Positions 24,503 through 37,382 of a DNA stretch of 64,000 nucleotides are shown piece by piece; the first letter of the stretch is position 1, and every line of letters starts with the position of its first letter. Below the pieces are notes generated by a model. The model worked only from the letters and a program-made list of their open reading frames with translations, ran no database searches and was not told where the DNA came from. The translations under genes were made by a program, and so were the position numbers. Source of the stretch: Coffea arabica (lineage: Eukaryota; Streptophyta; Magnoliopsida; Gentianales; Rubiaceae); contig NC_092327.1 of the NCBI RefSeq assembly GCF_036785885.1, forward strand, positions 17,502,001-17,566,000, written 5' to 3'.

Positions 24503-25263
24503 TGATGAGAACATGAAGATTTGGATTCCCTTCAAGAAAATTCGATTGATGGTTGATGGTGCAATCGGGTTCAAGAATCATTGAAGATTTGTCATGCTTA
24601 TTTCTTGTTATTTATTTAAGTAAGTTTCCAACAATACTTGTTAGTTAGTCTTGAGTTATTAAGGGAAATAAAGGCTAAGGTCATGTTGACCATAGTTAAG
24701 CCAATTGAGTCAGTTAGTTTCCTATTCTAATTGAATTAGAGTTTTAGAAAAGTAGTTAATTGCTTCCAAATTTATTTAGAAAGTTGTGTCAAGTCAAATT
24801 AGGAAGCTTGTATTGTTTCCAATTAAGATTAGGATTTTGAGTCTTGTAAGGCTATAAATAGCCAACTTTATTTAACTATTGAGACAGATGATATTGAAGA
24901 TGAATTAGTAAAAAGAGAGTTGTCTCCTTTTATGGAGTTCCTTGATGGAACTTGAGTTTCTTCTTGAACTGTATCAAGTATTTAGCTTGGATACTTGTGG
25001 TGTTCAAGGCAAGATGATCACATCATCTTGTTCTTTCAAGCCAATAGCCAATCCACTAGGTTTCTAGAGACGGGTTCTCTTTAGGTCTAGCAAGGTAGTT
25101 ATTGTTCCTTAACCAATAACCAATCCACTAGGTTTCTAGAGACGGGTTCTCTTTAGGTCTAGCAAGGTAGTTATTGTTCCATAACCTGATCAAGATAGAT
25201 CCTTCCGCTGCCTGATCGACTTGGTTCTTCAAGATAGGTTCTTGCTGGGTCAAGTTTGTATCA
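24503..25263 (+). mobile_element. 761-bp solo LTR, right member of an inverted pair
   Basis: It starts TGATGAGAACATGAAG and ends GTCAAGTTTGTATCA. Flanks are GATAC on the left and CTAAC on the right. These are the complements of the other member's left and right flanks, so each LTR carries one half of two different target duplications. No internal retroelement sequence exists between the pair. The retrotransposon lineage is unknown. Confidence 0.85.
24853..24860 (+). promoter_or_regulatory. TATA box in the 761-bp LTR
   Basis: TATAAATA within GGCTATAAATAGCC, near the middle of the LTR; the same motif lies reversed at 20394-20401 in the partner copy. Confidence 0.5.
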
Positions 25264-27082
25264 CTAACAACCCTCCAATCCAACCACAAGTGATAACCAA
25301 CCACATTCATTTATTCAAGGCCTCAAAACCAACCAAACAAACCAAATAATAACCTATCACCATGGACCAAAGCTGGAAACCAGTTTAAAGAAGAACTGAT
25401 AAATGGCAGTTTTGTCATCCTTCGGTGTTTTGGTCGTAACTGTAGCTAGGTATATCGGATCAAGGTAAATTTTATGGTGTTTCGAATCTAAGATATAGAT
25501 CTACATTTCCTATGAAGACATCAACACCTAGTTCTCGCATTTTCAGGGTCAAAAATTGAAATCTCAGAGAAAACAGAAAGCTGTCGGTTAAACAGGGCAT
25601 TTGGGCAGTTAGGGGTATTTTAGTCATTTCACAAGATACAGTGCTCAGATTGAGTTGAAATTTTCTGGATAGAAAGCTAACTCAATTCCCTACAACTTTC
25701 ATGTTTTGAGAAAGAACTGATTTGACATTTATCATGGACGAATATGCAGGTTAGTTTGGTTCCAAAAACAGGGCAGAATCACTACAAATGCTGGAACTTC
25801 AACTTTTACTCTAAAAAGTCACAACCAAACCATTAATCCCTTCACCAAATCCATATCCTAGCTCAATAACATCACTTACTAGGTAAACAACACTAATCAA
25901 AACTGAAAAATGTAAACCCTAGCTGAAAATTCTACTACACCATCAAAAACTAGGAAATCAACCATAGCAAGCCAAGATTGAAAGCTTCTATACCACATTT
26001 AACAAGATTAAGCAAGAGAAGAGGAAGTTCAAGCCTTATACCTTCCAAAAGCTTCTTTCAAGTGAAAAACAAACCACTATCTTCCAAAAATTTCACCACA
26101 CCAAGCTTTCCAATCACCAAGAGGCAAGTTTAATCGGTTTTGGTTTGTGTGATTTCAGCTCAACAAAGAAGAATCAAGGTTGGAGTTGAAGTTGTTTTTC
26201 TCTCTTTTTCCCTCTCTTATTTTCGGCCAACATGAAGAAATAAAGGAGAATGATGAGCCAAATTAGAGATAAGAAGGAAAGAAAATTTGCTTGGTCAAAA
26301 TTGGTTTGATTTCCGCCAAGTGTCACTACAAGATGGGTCCTTATTTTTTTCCTTTTCCCCCTCTTCATTTGGTCAAGAATTTCGGCTGAATGGAGGATAT
26401 TTTAGGGCTAATTTTGCTGAAATAAAAGTAAGGAAATTAAGGTAATAAAGTAGTGTTCAAGTGGTGTACTCACTCGATAGCAAATGGTGCACATCGGTTC
26501 AAGCCGTTTTCCCTAACTCGCGCGTACTAGTGTTTTAACTTATGATTCACTCACTTAGTATTAACACTTCTAATCACACACTTTTTCTTACCTAATACTC
26601 ATTCTTATTCACCAAATTTAGTACACACACCTCACAAGTGATCACACTACCAAAATACACCAAAACTCTAACTTACTCTAACTTGAAAAGTAAAAGTAAA
26701 ACTCTTGGCTCAACTAATGAAATCACCATGAAATTTAGAGCTAATAAATAGTTAAATAATCAAGTAAAGAAACATAGAAGGACATATAAATTAATTTTTT
26801 CAAAAATGGGAGGAAATTCTAAAGGAATTTTCGGGTGCTCACATAGCGAGTTTGTTTGGTTTTATTTTGTAAGTTTAACTCCTCGGCTGTATTTAGAGAT
26901 TGTATGGGTATTTGATGTCCATGATTGTATATGTCTAGGGTTGTAATTGATATTGCCCTTATTGTTGAAATTGTTACTTTGTAAATTTCGTGACGGCGTG
27001 AGTGAGTCCTAGCGAGAGTTAGACAGACGGTCCGTCAAACTCTTGGGTACGCCCTAGGGGGAGGTGGGATCGTCACAATAAC

Positions 27083-29948
27083 TAAATGCCACCTCAATAC
27101 AATAAATGTATGATAATATTCATTTCACATAATTAGCTAGAATTTTGCTATTGCGCTAGCACAGAATATTTTTAAGTGTGATAGTTATGTATGCATAAAT
27201 AAATCAACAACAATATTTTTACTTATTATTCATATTTATATCAGAAAATTATTGCATTCCAGACATTTATCTACCATAATAGTCTTTAAAACTTTTATAC
27301 ATAAATTTAGTACAAAGTGGTAATACTCAATAAATAGTATAATGCATTAAAAACAAGAAATAATAGGTATTGTTTGATACAGTAATTAAATTTGGGTTTG
27401 TCTAACGGATGCCAATTGGGCACCGGTTAAGATATATTCAAATGTCATATTTTTGGAAATATAAGATTAATTTGGGAAAGTAAATAAATACCAAGGAGAA
27501 TAGGTATGATTAAATAGAAATGATATAAATACAAAGGAGGGTAATAATTATTAGTATGTGTACATACATGATAGGTTAAGTGAATTTCAAGTGTGTTAAC
27601 AAGTGCCAAATGGACACCTGGTAGAAAAGCTCTTAAAGTTTCTCATGAATATGATTATACATCTACTTCATATTTCTTTTCAGTTCAAGACAAAAAGTAA
27701 TAGATTTACCCATGTAACAATTAAATTCACACCATGCAAAGTTACCATATGTAAATAAAAAATAATTCAAATTTACAATAAGAGATAGAAATTGTCAAAA
27801 GAGAGATAAATTATAAGTAAAATTTCATTTGCGAGCGTGTTTGGATGGATATCAACTCAATTGGATGGTCATTCACACCTATAACAGTAATCAAGTAATT
27901 AGGGAATGAGGAGGAATGGATTGAGTACTACGGGGGAGGGAGCTAAATGAGAGGTCCCAGGATCGAGATCTTCCACTTGCACTATTGGAAAAAAAAAACA
28001 AGTAGGAGTTCAATATTTGGTCACCAGAATTCTCTTTGAAGCCCGATTAGCTGTTTTTGAAGGGGTTTTTTTTTTTGAAAAATTTTACTGTAGCAGAGTT
28101 TTTAAAGTATATGGATATTTTTAGAAAATATTTTGGAATATTTAAAAATAGTAGAGTTTTTAAAATATATTTTGGAATATATTTTGGATATTAAAAAAAA
28201 TTTAGACTACTTTTTAGATTACCTTTTAGAATACTTTTTAAAAAATTTTATAATATTTGAAAAACTAGTGGATCCAAACAGAGTTGGATTATAAGTTGCA
28301 GCAAAGCTTTCAAGTGCTTAAGCAAATTGACTTTAATTTGATTATTGTAGAATTTTGGGAAGGCTTTGAAACCGTGCATGTTTCCTGAAGTTGTGATGTT
28401 ATTTAAACTAACGTTCGTTTCAGAAAAAAATAAAATAAAATAAATTTGCAAAGGAAACTTGTCTGTATGTGTGTGGTAAGCTGACTTGCTCGTTGAAGTG
28501 AAGAGTCAGTTCTGGGAGTGCAGAGAACTGCTGGGTAATGGTCCAGTGCATGCGCGCCACACAGAGACCCAAGAACACATGGACTCCAGAAATGGGCTCT
28601 CTAGATTTGTCACTCAATTTGAGCCTAATCATACCCGGTAATGACATGCATGATCTCTATTGATAGAATGTTGAAGGCTGCTCATTCTACCAAATAATTC
28701 AATAAATTCAAGAGCCGTATATTATGCCTAGCAAACTAGCTCCTCAATGGACTTAAAGGTGCTGGTATTTGTAGACATCGAAATTTCAAAATTTTAATTA
28801 GTCAACAAATTAACTGTCCAATTGATTTAAATCATATTATTCAAGCCAAAGCTTAATTATTATAAAATTAGACAATTGGACTTCATCGAATCTTGTCCAA
28901 TTTTTTTTTCACCTCCCAATCCCTCCACATACCTAACTGCCAAACTCAGCTTTTGAATCCTAAACCTAGCAGTAGGGAGGACTCCTAGATATCAAGCCAA
29001 TCCCAATAGTTAAAGTTTGCCCAAATTAAAATTTACTTTGTACAAATAAAGATCCAATTAACAGCTTTGGACTATGTTAATGGTTTAACTAAATGTTCTG
29101 CTTTTAATATCATGTGCTTTTTCCTTCCTTTCCAAATCCCTGTAGTACACAGATTATATACCGGGAAGAATTTCACCATCTCACTCAATATTGTGTTCTC
29201 GACAGTAGCATACACCTTGACAGAAAGGATGCAGAGTTCTTCAATTACTTGAAAGTTATTTTCTCAAGTGCTCTCCTACAATGTTCTTCCTTGAAATCTA
29301 CTCTCAGTTGTTCTCCTACAAGCTTTTCGGCATTATTAAGGCAGATTTGTTCTCAAGCAAGCCAGAAAATTTTTACATTATTTATCTAATTTAGAATTGT
29401 GTCCCCACTAAATATGAAGTCGATAGATCTATGTTTTGATCGATTTGTTTTTATAGTTTCACATATTGAGCACAAAGCAAGTAAAAGCTCAAGTCACACA
29501 AAGCAAGGAGGAGTTTACAAGAGGATTTTTACTGACATGAAGGTCCGATTAAATTTTGAGCAAGTTTCTTTTCTATACAGCATGTCATGTTTTAAAGAAT
29601 TCCTTCGCTGCATTACCATCACCATGCTGGTACTCTAAAGTAGAGCAGCAAGTTTATCTCTCTTTAGAGGATAGCAAATTATGTAATCTAGTAATTCTCT
29701 TCCACAAACTGTACCCCATTGCTAAGCATAAAAGAGATTCTATTAAATTAGTAAATTTACTCTAGAACTACAACTACTGTAACCATTCCATCTAGTACCA
29801 GCAGATAACTCATGGCCAAAGGTTTAACCCATGATCTTACCTATTCATCTATTCTGCACTGCAGATACACAACATATCCGGACTTTAAAGGGAACTATCC
29901 ATTTGCACCAGAGGTGAAGTAGCCTCCTCCAGATGGTTGAAAAATAAT
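27083..29948. other. Intergenic, AT-rich, downstream of RopGEF
   Basis: No gene can be supported. At about 27,895-28,010 a block with GATCGAGATC (like a Pol III B box) followed by an A run may be a SINE remnant. From 28,060 to 28,260 there are repeated TTTAAA/ATATTTTGG words. Possible MITE-like ends with GTGTTTGGAT (about 27,838) and GGATCCAAACAG (about 28,270) are too weak to call. The RopGEF 3' UTR must lie in the last few hundred bases. Confidence 0.45.
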
Positions 29949-32900
29949 TCAATCACGCTCTGGAACATTCTCAGAAATTCTCCTAGCACTAAGGCTTCCA
30001 GCATAAGACCAGAGTTTATCCAAGTCAGCAGGTATTACTTTGTCAATCTTACGATTTTGAGGTTCCCTAAAACCATTAGCGTTCCGTGGGGAAACAGCTC
30101 TTCCAGGGCTACTACCAACTAGAGGGGACAAACAAAATGATGGAGTTGCAAAGGGAGAGGTATAGGGGGTGTGCTGAATGGAGAAAGGACTTGGCGATAT
30201 ACGCTTTTGGATGGGAAGACCACCCAAACCTCCCCTGTTGAAAAAGGACACACATTCTAATGCATTGCAGCGCTTGGTGGCATCATCCACATACAGGACA
30301 TCATCAATCCTCGCCATTACATTAAATGCCAAGCTCTCCATTACCCTTGAGTAGCTTTCCAGAATTGACTGCCCAACATCCTGCACCAGAGCATAAGAGA
30401 TGCATGTAGTAAACACCAATATTACATATACTCTTACTTCTACATCACATGACATTCTGTATGTCTATCTCTTTTCCAAGTTTGAGTAATTCCTCAAAAT
30501 CAGGTCCACTTAATGTATAGTCAAGTACAATTATTAACCCAATCCATCGGGATATTAAAATTACTATGCCAAACTCAAATCTACAATAAACTCAAGAAGT
30601 CTTAACAACAATTTTCAAATGTAGAGACTCTACTCTTCTGTATTTTATTAGCTAAACATATGACCTTGAAAGGATACACGTGGCTTTATGTGGACATTAT
30701 TAGCAAAGATTATTTGGATATTGAATAGACAAGTCAAAAAATATATAGACAGCTACATAATCCTAAAAGCTTCAGTTTTATTCTAATATCCTCTAATTCA
30801 AGGTTATTTTGTATAGATTAGCTTCTTCTTCTTTTTTTTTCCTTTTTATTTTAGGTTATTGCTCAGAATTTACAAAAACGTAAAAGCATGCGTCTAAACT
30901 ACCTTATTGTACTGGATTTTGTTCATATCTAGTGCAGTTTGAGGCAGACCAGGAAAACGAAGCCTCAGGCTATGCAAGAGGATTTCAGCCCTTTGTGCCA
31001 GAAATTGATTCTTATCGGCATCTGCAACAAGGCCCTTGACCTTACCACCCCAAGATTTACGCTTAGGCTTCTGATGTTTCGGATGCTTTTTTCTATTTTT
31101 CAGCATCCAAACATGCACAGCCGCTTCAATTCTGTTTGCTACTTCTAAGGTGTGATGTTCAGATGACAAGTCTAGACAATCCAGAAGACATTCAGGGGAG
31201 AATTGATCAGCAGTAATATAACGATAGATCATATCACCCAAACAAGCTTTCCCATTCTGCAATACCAGTAGATTAAACAAATCATAAGACAGCAACAGTA
31301 ACTCAATAAGATTTCACCTACAAGATACAAGTAAATGTGGATAAAATAATCCTTATTCACACATCTTCCAAACAATCATTGCTAGTACCATACTCTCTTA
31401 TTCATCTTTGCCAAACTATATACGGCAATCCAGAGTTAGCCAACTTTCAGCACCTGAACTACAGGAACCACTCTATAGACGACATGCTTTAACCTTCTTT
31501 TTTTTCTTTTTCTTGCACATGAAATCCACCTTCTGAATATGGGGCAAGATTTACACAGCTAACACCACCAAAGGAAAAGAACAAAGAATGGAGAAAGAGT
31601 TCAACAATATAAGAAGTGAGGTATATAGTAGCGAGTAATAAAATTTCGTTATCTCTTCTTTCTTCTTTATCATAACTGGGATGAAAACCATATTTATGTA
31701 CGTTGACAAAAGACCAGATGAAAACAAAGAGCTAACGGATGATATGCAAGTGTCTGGCATATTTTCATTCCTATTCTTCGGTGTTCAAAGTAAAAGTTAT
31801 TTCACCAATTTACCATCATTTATCCAATCATATGAAGCAACTCAAACATTTATCCTGCAATTGGAGTGACACATTAAATTATGCATTGCATGCTATAGGT
31901 CCGCACTCAACCCACTGAACTCCAAGAATACATCTTCTATAGCACATGACACATTATAAGTAAACTGGAGTCATTGTTGATAATAGCTTGAAGAGTCTAA
32001 TGGCATTGGAATATCAAGAGATAATTTATTTATCCAAACATTGACCTATGCACATCCGCACATCTTACATTTATCAAATAAAAAACCCTCTATAAGTATT
32101 TTGACTTCTAGCATAGTTGATTTTGTTATTCGGTAAGCATGTCAACTGGGACAGAAATAGAAAGAAATAACACTGAGCTCAAATAGAATAAGGCATGCCA
32201 AAATTAAGATAAGACACTCTTGTGTACATACAAGAAATATGGACAATTGGAAGAATAAGAATAAGGTGGATATAATGCACTTTCTGCATGCTTCGCTACA
32301 TCTAGACAAATGTTTCTTAAACACAAGCGAACACACGTTCATCACAACAAAACTGCAAAAGACAAAAGAAGACGGAACAAACAAATAAAACAAACTAGTA
32401 GAGAGCAGACCTTAGGCAGTGAGTCTAAATAGGCACTAGGAATCTCCATTTCAGAAAGTACATTGCTGTTTATCGCTAAGGCTGCCTTCAATATCTGATT
32501 CGTGCAATCTCTGCACTGCTGCAACCTCTTCCTTGCATCTTCAGATAAACCCTTAGGAGGGACTTTCGGGCATGGAAGCCACCATTTGTCCTCCTGCCTA
32601 ATTGAAGGCCTCCCACTGGATACAGATGACGCAAAGGCACTGCATTCACTGGGATCAGCCACAATCACCCCCCGATCAACATACCAAAACTCTGTATCCT
32701 GAAACCCTTCAAGAATGCTAATCAACATGGCATCAAGTTTCTTGAGCGCAGGGAGATTCATAGACAAATCAGACCGCGGCTTAGTTTCCATTACTTCGTA
32801 CATCCCTCCATCAGGAAACTGCTGTTTTGACGGCACAAACTCAACAATTGAATCACTCACACACAGAAGCCACTCCATCTCTCTAAACCACATTGCCTTC

Positions 32901-33647
32901 TTCTGAGGCGCCAACGGTTCCAATCTCCATAGTTCCCCAAATACGGTTGCTACATGTCCAAAATGACCATCCCAATTTCAATTACAATTGCTTTCACATT
33001 CTTTAATTAAAAATTTAAAAAAAAACACAGAAATTGTACGGAGATTGTGAGATACTAGACATAGACTGACCAGAGAGATTTGTTATGGCATTCGAGATAG
33101 CTAGGGCCGTACAGACTCCTTTACCACCTCCGGACATGTCTTCACCAAGTAATAATTTAGCAAATCTTTCCTTCATCATCTCAATTTCTACAATCGGTGC
33201 CAAAAATGACGGGAAAAAAAGTCAAATACAACATTTCCTCCGGTGCTCTCGAGTAAACAGCGTACAAAAAAATATAAAAATGTGAGAAATGCACCCACAC
33301 TGATTCATGTGAAAATGGCGAGGAATACAAATATTAAAAAAATGTAAAAACGAACCGGACAAATCGGCTTCGCGCTTCTGAGGCTGAAGCATCGCATCCT
33401 TGGCGAGAATCCCAGGAAAGATCAGAGAGGGAGCAAGAAATACAGAGTTTCCGACCACATTGTTATCCTGATTAGGCGGCGGAGGAGAGGAAGCTAAGGA
33501 ACTAGAGGAGGCGGCACCGTCGTGGTAGCAGCGGCGACAGGTGAAGCTGCCGGAACTCTCGGACTCACTGACGTCAGCACTGAGACTGTAGCTTCCGCAC
33601 CTCTCGCTCTGCTGATCGGAGCCTTCCTCCGACGACACACTCCCCAT
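29949..33647 (-). CDS. ROPGEF: RopGEF, PRONE-domain guanine nucleotide exchange factor
   Basis: RopGEFs load GTP onto Rop/RAC GTPases at the plasma membrane, driving polar growth and linking receptor kinases to Rop signalling. Five exons join in frame: 33647-33356, 33187-33071, 32949-32411, 31256-30903 and 30380-29949. All introns are GT/AG, with phases 1, 1, 0 and 0. The product is 577 residues, normal for the family. Residues 1-96 are a variable Ser-rich N-terminus with the clade motif ERCGSYSxSADxSESES. PRONE runs from about 97 ([20 protein letters not shown]) to about 475 and includes the Rop-contacting WW segment [13 protein letters not shown]. The C-terminal tail ends in [18 protein letters not shown], where family members carry phosphorylation-controlled autoinhibitory sequence. 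It most resembles the RopGEF1-like group, judged from memory. No stop or frameshift; the intron splits agree exactly with family continuity. The gene appears intact. Confidence 0.96.
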
Positions 33648-35192
33648 TTCTACTCCAGAATTACTATTTTACCCGAGAAACAGATTCTTGCTTCATGAGG
33701 TAGAAGATGGGCTACGGGTGCATTTTGGTAATTTCATGAATGGATGTCTGGTCTTGACTCTTTAGAGCTGGGATGGAGTGGAGAGTGGTAAAGTTAAAGC
33801 AAAAAGGGCAGCGAAGGCAGCCAGGCTGCAGCAGGTAATATATGTACTTTTTCTTAGGAGCAATGGGGGAAATGAAAGGGTTAATTTTCAAATAACCCCT
33901 TTGGAAATGCCTTTTCCTCCGTTGGCCTCTTGAGTGTTGAATTAAATCAATTCGTACCCTGTAGTATTCGATTGATTGGTCAAATCACATAGAATTGGCA
34001 TAGAAGGCTAATTTCGAGTTTTCTTGAATCAAATACAATTGGCATAGCAGGCTTGAGTTCTCACTCAATTATGCATTGTGAGAAAGACTGCCTTATTTCC
34101 AAAAAGAAAGGAAGAGAAATTGATGTACAAAAAATAAAGGCAAATCGCTACTCTTGCTCGTGAGTCTGAGAATTGATGTACATATAAATATTTTTTCTAC
34201 AACCAAAAAAGAAAAAAGAAAGGAAGAGAAAGAAGACTGCATGCACCAAACGGGATTTCCTATGGTTTATTCTTTCCTGAAAATGAAGGAAACTATGTCA
34301 CGGACTTCGACTCTAAGAAATTAAACAATCATTATGTAATAAGTTCTTTTGATTTTGGATTTTACACAAATTACTGAAATAGTTGTATTTGTATTGGCCT
34401 ATTGAATTAAGGAATTTGTTAAAATCACAATCCATCTAACTTTTATTAGTGTAATTCTTCCACAATACCCTATGCATCTCACGTGAAAAAATGCAAAGAA
34501 AAATCGGGCTATTATGTGATTGTACTTGATTGGAAAATGGGGGAGGGTTGGGTTAAATGATAAGGTAGGAGGGATTAAATGCGGGAGATTCTAAATTTAA
34601 AACCTCCCAATTATAAAAAAAAAGAAAAAAACTTGATTGGAAAATATTAAATACTACAAGGGAGAAATTGATCCAATTCAATGTTTCAGGAAGCAAATTC
34701 TAGGAGAAGCTACTTTTGGATGGGGTGTTCTGAAATTGACCCAAAACGAAGAAATCAAAAATGAAAACTTGACCAGGATGGAGGACCGTCTTTTAAGTTT
34801 TAACCACACGGGAATGGGAAAAAGAAGACGGCGTCGTTAGCTGAAGGGTCGCCCACTCGAAAGTAGAAACGACAATTAGTACTACCTCTACCTCTATGGG
34901 TCTACGTTCCACTATAAATCATCCCCACTCCACTAAACCGACGCCTACGGACCATGTCGTTTTCTTCTTTACTCTCTCTAGTAGTATAATAGTAGTCGTA
35001 CGACGGTTCGAGTAGTAGTACTGGCGGAATAAGCATTTTAATTTTAGGAAGGCAGAAATGAAATATATGATATCTCAGTGGGCAATGCATGAGATGTCAA
35101 TAAGAAAAAATAAGGACTCACAAACAATGTGATACAAATTTAGATGTGCCTATTCTAATTGAAATGTATTTTGTGAAGGGAGGATTGGAAAA
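33648..35192. other. RopGEF upstream region and intergenic DNA
   Basis: The RopGEF promoter and 5' UTR should begin just right of 33,647. No clear TATA box was located. At about 34,541-34,640 a block ending in an A-rich run (AACCTCCCAATTAT then A's) may be a SINE-like remnant. Nothing else is supported. Confidence 0.4.
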
Positions 35193-35749
35193 GTAAAACG
35201 CAGTTTTGGTATCTAAATTTTGACTCGATTTTGATGACTAAATTTTAGATAAAAATAAATTTGATATCCAATGCTACAAAATTTAAGAACATCTGGTATA
35301 GTTGATGTAATTTTTTTGAATTCCTGCTAGAAAAAATTACATGCTGTCACGTGTATGACAATGAAATTATAAACAAATTTTCAAAAAAAAAAAATCAAAA
35401 AATAACCTATGAACTCGATGCAAAAGAAAAACAACTTTAAAAAGTCTCAGAACCTAATGTTGAATTGAAAAAAATTCAAAGAAAAACTTCACTCTATCTT
35501 TGCAACATTGTTGATCTGTCAGTCTATATTTTTCAATTTTTACAAATTTGTTGATCATTTTATTTTTATAATTTTGTTGCCATACATGTAAAGCATGTGA
35601 CTTTTTCTGATAGGGATTTGAAAAAATTCCATCAAATGCATCAAATATACTTAAATATTATAACATTGGGTATAAATTTATTTTGTTTTAAAGTTTTAAT
35701 GTCAAAATTCTGACGATTAAAGTTTAGATACCAAAACTAAATTTTACTC
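35193..35749. mobile_element. MITE-like inverted-repeat element
   Basis: The left end is GTAAAACGCAGTTTTGGTAT; the right end, reversed, is GAGTAAAATTTAGTTTTGGT. Similarity continues inward for about 90 bp on each side (TTTGGTATCTAAA, then AAATAAATTTGATATCCAAT against its inverted partner). It is AT-rich and has no reading frame. The target duplication is not clear. Confidence 0.6.
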
Positions 35750-36289
35750 ATGTTTGGAATGAATGAATTGTAATTTTTTTTTTTGAAGGGAAAACAATGA
35801 AGCATCGCCATCTTCCCGCAAACATAAGTTCGAGCACTCTCTTGTTCTTAATTGGTTTTTCAACTTCTTAAATGGGAAAGGATACTCTCAAGGATAAAAT
35901 TATAATATAAAATTCTTTCTCAAGATAAAAAATGATGTAAGATAATTTACTTTTGTATAATTAATTGAAGAAAAAAAAAGAGCAAATATTTTTTTTAATA
36001 TGAATTTCTTAGTCAAATAAATTAAATTAGTACTATAGTATGTGACACAGAATTTGAAAAGCTTTTTACTGTTTTTAAAATTTTAACATGTAAAATAATT
36101 TCCTAGAAAGTGATATGGAATGGGTTGCCCCTTGAGTTCTGGGATCCACATCCCCATCTCAAGAAATTATTTAAGTCAAATTTAGAGTAGATTTTTTGGT
36201 TTTATTTGTAGCTTTATTTGTTTTCAATTAGTAATCTTATTATTAATATTGGTTGTGATTGAAACATGAGTCGAGGTGGCCAAAAGAAA

Positions 36290-36610
36290 AAGTTTTGAGG
36301 CGTCATTACTGACGATCCGTGGAAGGATCCTCAATATAGCCTTGCGGATCCATTCCGGAGACCGATTCCGATGAAATTCGGCACTGGAGCCCACGAAGAA
36401 ATTGTTTGGACTTGGGCGAAAGTTGAGCGCAAGTTTAAGTCATTTAGGATTTTTTCCTGTGTTTTTGTTTTCTCCCTAGTTTAGGTCTTTGTAGCCTATA
36501 AATAGGCATATCCTAGGGCTTTGTATCGACCTTTTGTCCCTTATTAATGAAAATTTCAATTGATTATTTCAATTGTTGAGAGTCATTATTCTTGAAATTT
36601 TTTGTAGTGT
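36290..36610 (+). mobile_element. LTR fragment with U3/R-like promoter
   Basis: Moderately GC-rich sequence (GGCGTCATTACTGACGATCC onward) leads to CCTATAAATAGGCATATCC (TATA box 36497-36504). It then runs to TTGTATCGACC and ATTAATGAAAATTTCAATTG, typical of a plant LTR R/U5 region. Neither TG start, CA end nor duplication could be fixed, so this is a remnant of unknown lineage. Confidence 0.45.
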
Positions 36611-36942
36611 TTCGGGATTTGAACATGATTCGACTCTTTATTATTTTTATGGATTTCATTCATGAAATAAATCTTATTTACACGCTTTCGCTATTGCATA
36701 AAAAAGCAAAACATATAATTAGTTACTTCACTCATTCAAGTTTGGGGGCAAGGACCAAAAACTTAATGCAAAAACAATTCCTTAGTAGCAAAACAGATCT
36801 TCAAACAGATATTTTTATTCATTTTTTTTGGAAGGGTGTAGGGTTGTCAAAATTATTTTTTTTTGACAATTACTTAAGGTTAAAATTGACGGTCCAAATC
36901 AAATTCTTAAAAAAAAAAAAGAGGAATAGGTATGCTTCCACT

Positions 36943-37382
36943 CTTTTTTTGTCAATTTTAAGCGGCAAATACACACGGTTACCTAAGGTAATTCCACCAA
37001 CATACTCAAAAGGCAATTGCTGACTTCCAAGTATGTTCATGGACCTTAAATACCACACACACACACCTCTCAGAATTGATGTGGGAACGGGAGAAAGGGA
37101 CTACACAGGAGTTGCTGTTAAGCCTTAACTAAGACCCACTCACAGATTGCACCTCTCCATTTGTTCTTTTTTTGTCAATTTTAAGCGGCAAATACACATG
37201 GTTACCTAAGGTAATTCCACCAACATATTCAAAAGGCAATTGCTGACTTCTAAGTATGTCCATGGACCTTAAGTACCACACATACACACCTCTCAGAATC
37301 GATGTGGGAACGGGGGAAAGGGACTACACAGGAGTTGCTGCTAAGCCTTAACTAAGACCCACTCACAGATTGCACCTCTCAG
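36943..37382. repeat. Tandem duplication, ~223-bp period
   Basis: Copy 1 is about 36943-37165 and copy 2 about 37166-37382. Both contain GTCAATTTTAAGCGGCAAAT, GGTTACCTAAGGTAATTCC and GATGTGGGAACGGG. They differ at scattered positions, mostly transitions. GGTATGCTTCCACTCTTT occurs just before copy 1, just after copy 2, and again (varied) at 37,425. No gene is recognised in it. Confidence 0.85.

Larger units (their letters stand above)
19676..26843 (-). mobile_element. TGTGA/TCACA-family element, second nesting level, internally inverted
   Basis: The left end is TATAACGACCCCACTTCC (decayed TGTAACGACC); the right end is TTTTCGGGTGCTCACA. The duplication TAGCG lies at 19671-19675 and 26844-26848. 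Orientation is minus. Removing the nested units leaves about 2.9 kb. The internal segment 20752-24502 runs in the opposite direction to the two ends: family motifs such as GTGTGTATTTTATCGCAC (about 21,208) and the TTACAGGGG segment (24,490) read on plus there. This agrees with an inversion between the two 761-bp LTRs. Confidence 0.75.
16014..27077 (+). mobile_element. Outer TGTGA/TCACA-family element holding a nested stack
   Basis: The start is TATGAGGCCCC, a one-base decay of the family's TGTGAGG start. The end is GGGAGGTGGGATCGTCACA. The 5-bp duplication ATAAC flanks both sides (16009-16013 and 27078-27082). Taking out the nested element at 19676-26843 leaves about 3.9 kb without coding sequence. 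The family 3' box (AGCGAGAGTTAGACAGACGG at about 27,011) sits at the plus-strand end, so the element points right. GTGTGTACTTTATCGCAC occurs at about 18,605. Probably a solo LTR or LARD. Confidence 0.75.

Noticed and set aside
28248..29765. Short open stretches on both strands between the nested elements and RopGEF
   Set aside because: No domain, no splice structure, AT-rich composition typical of intergenic DNA.
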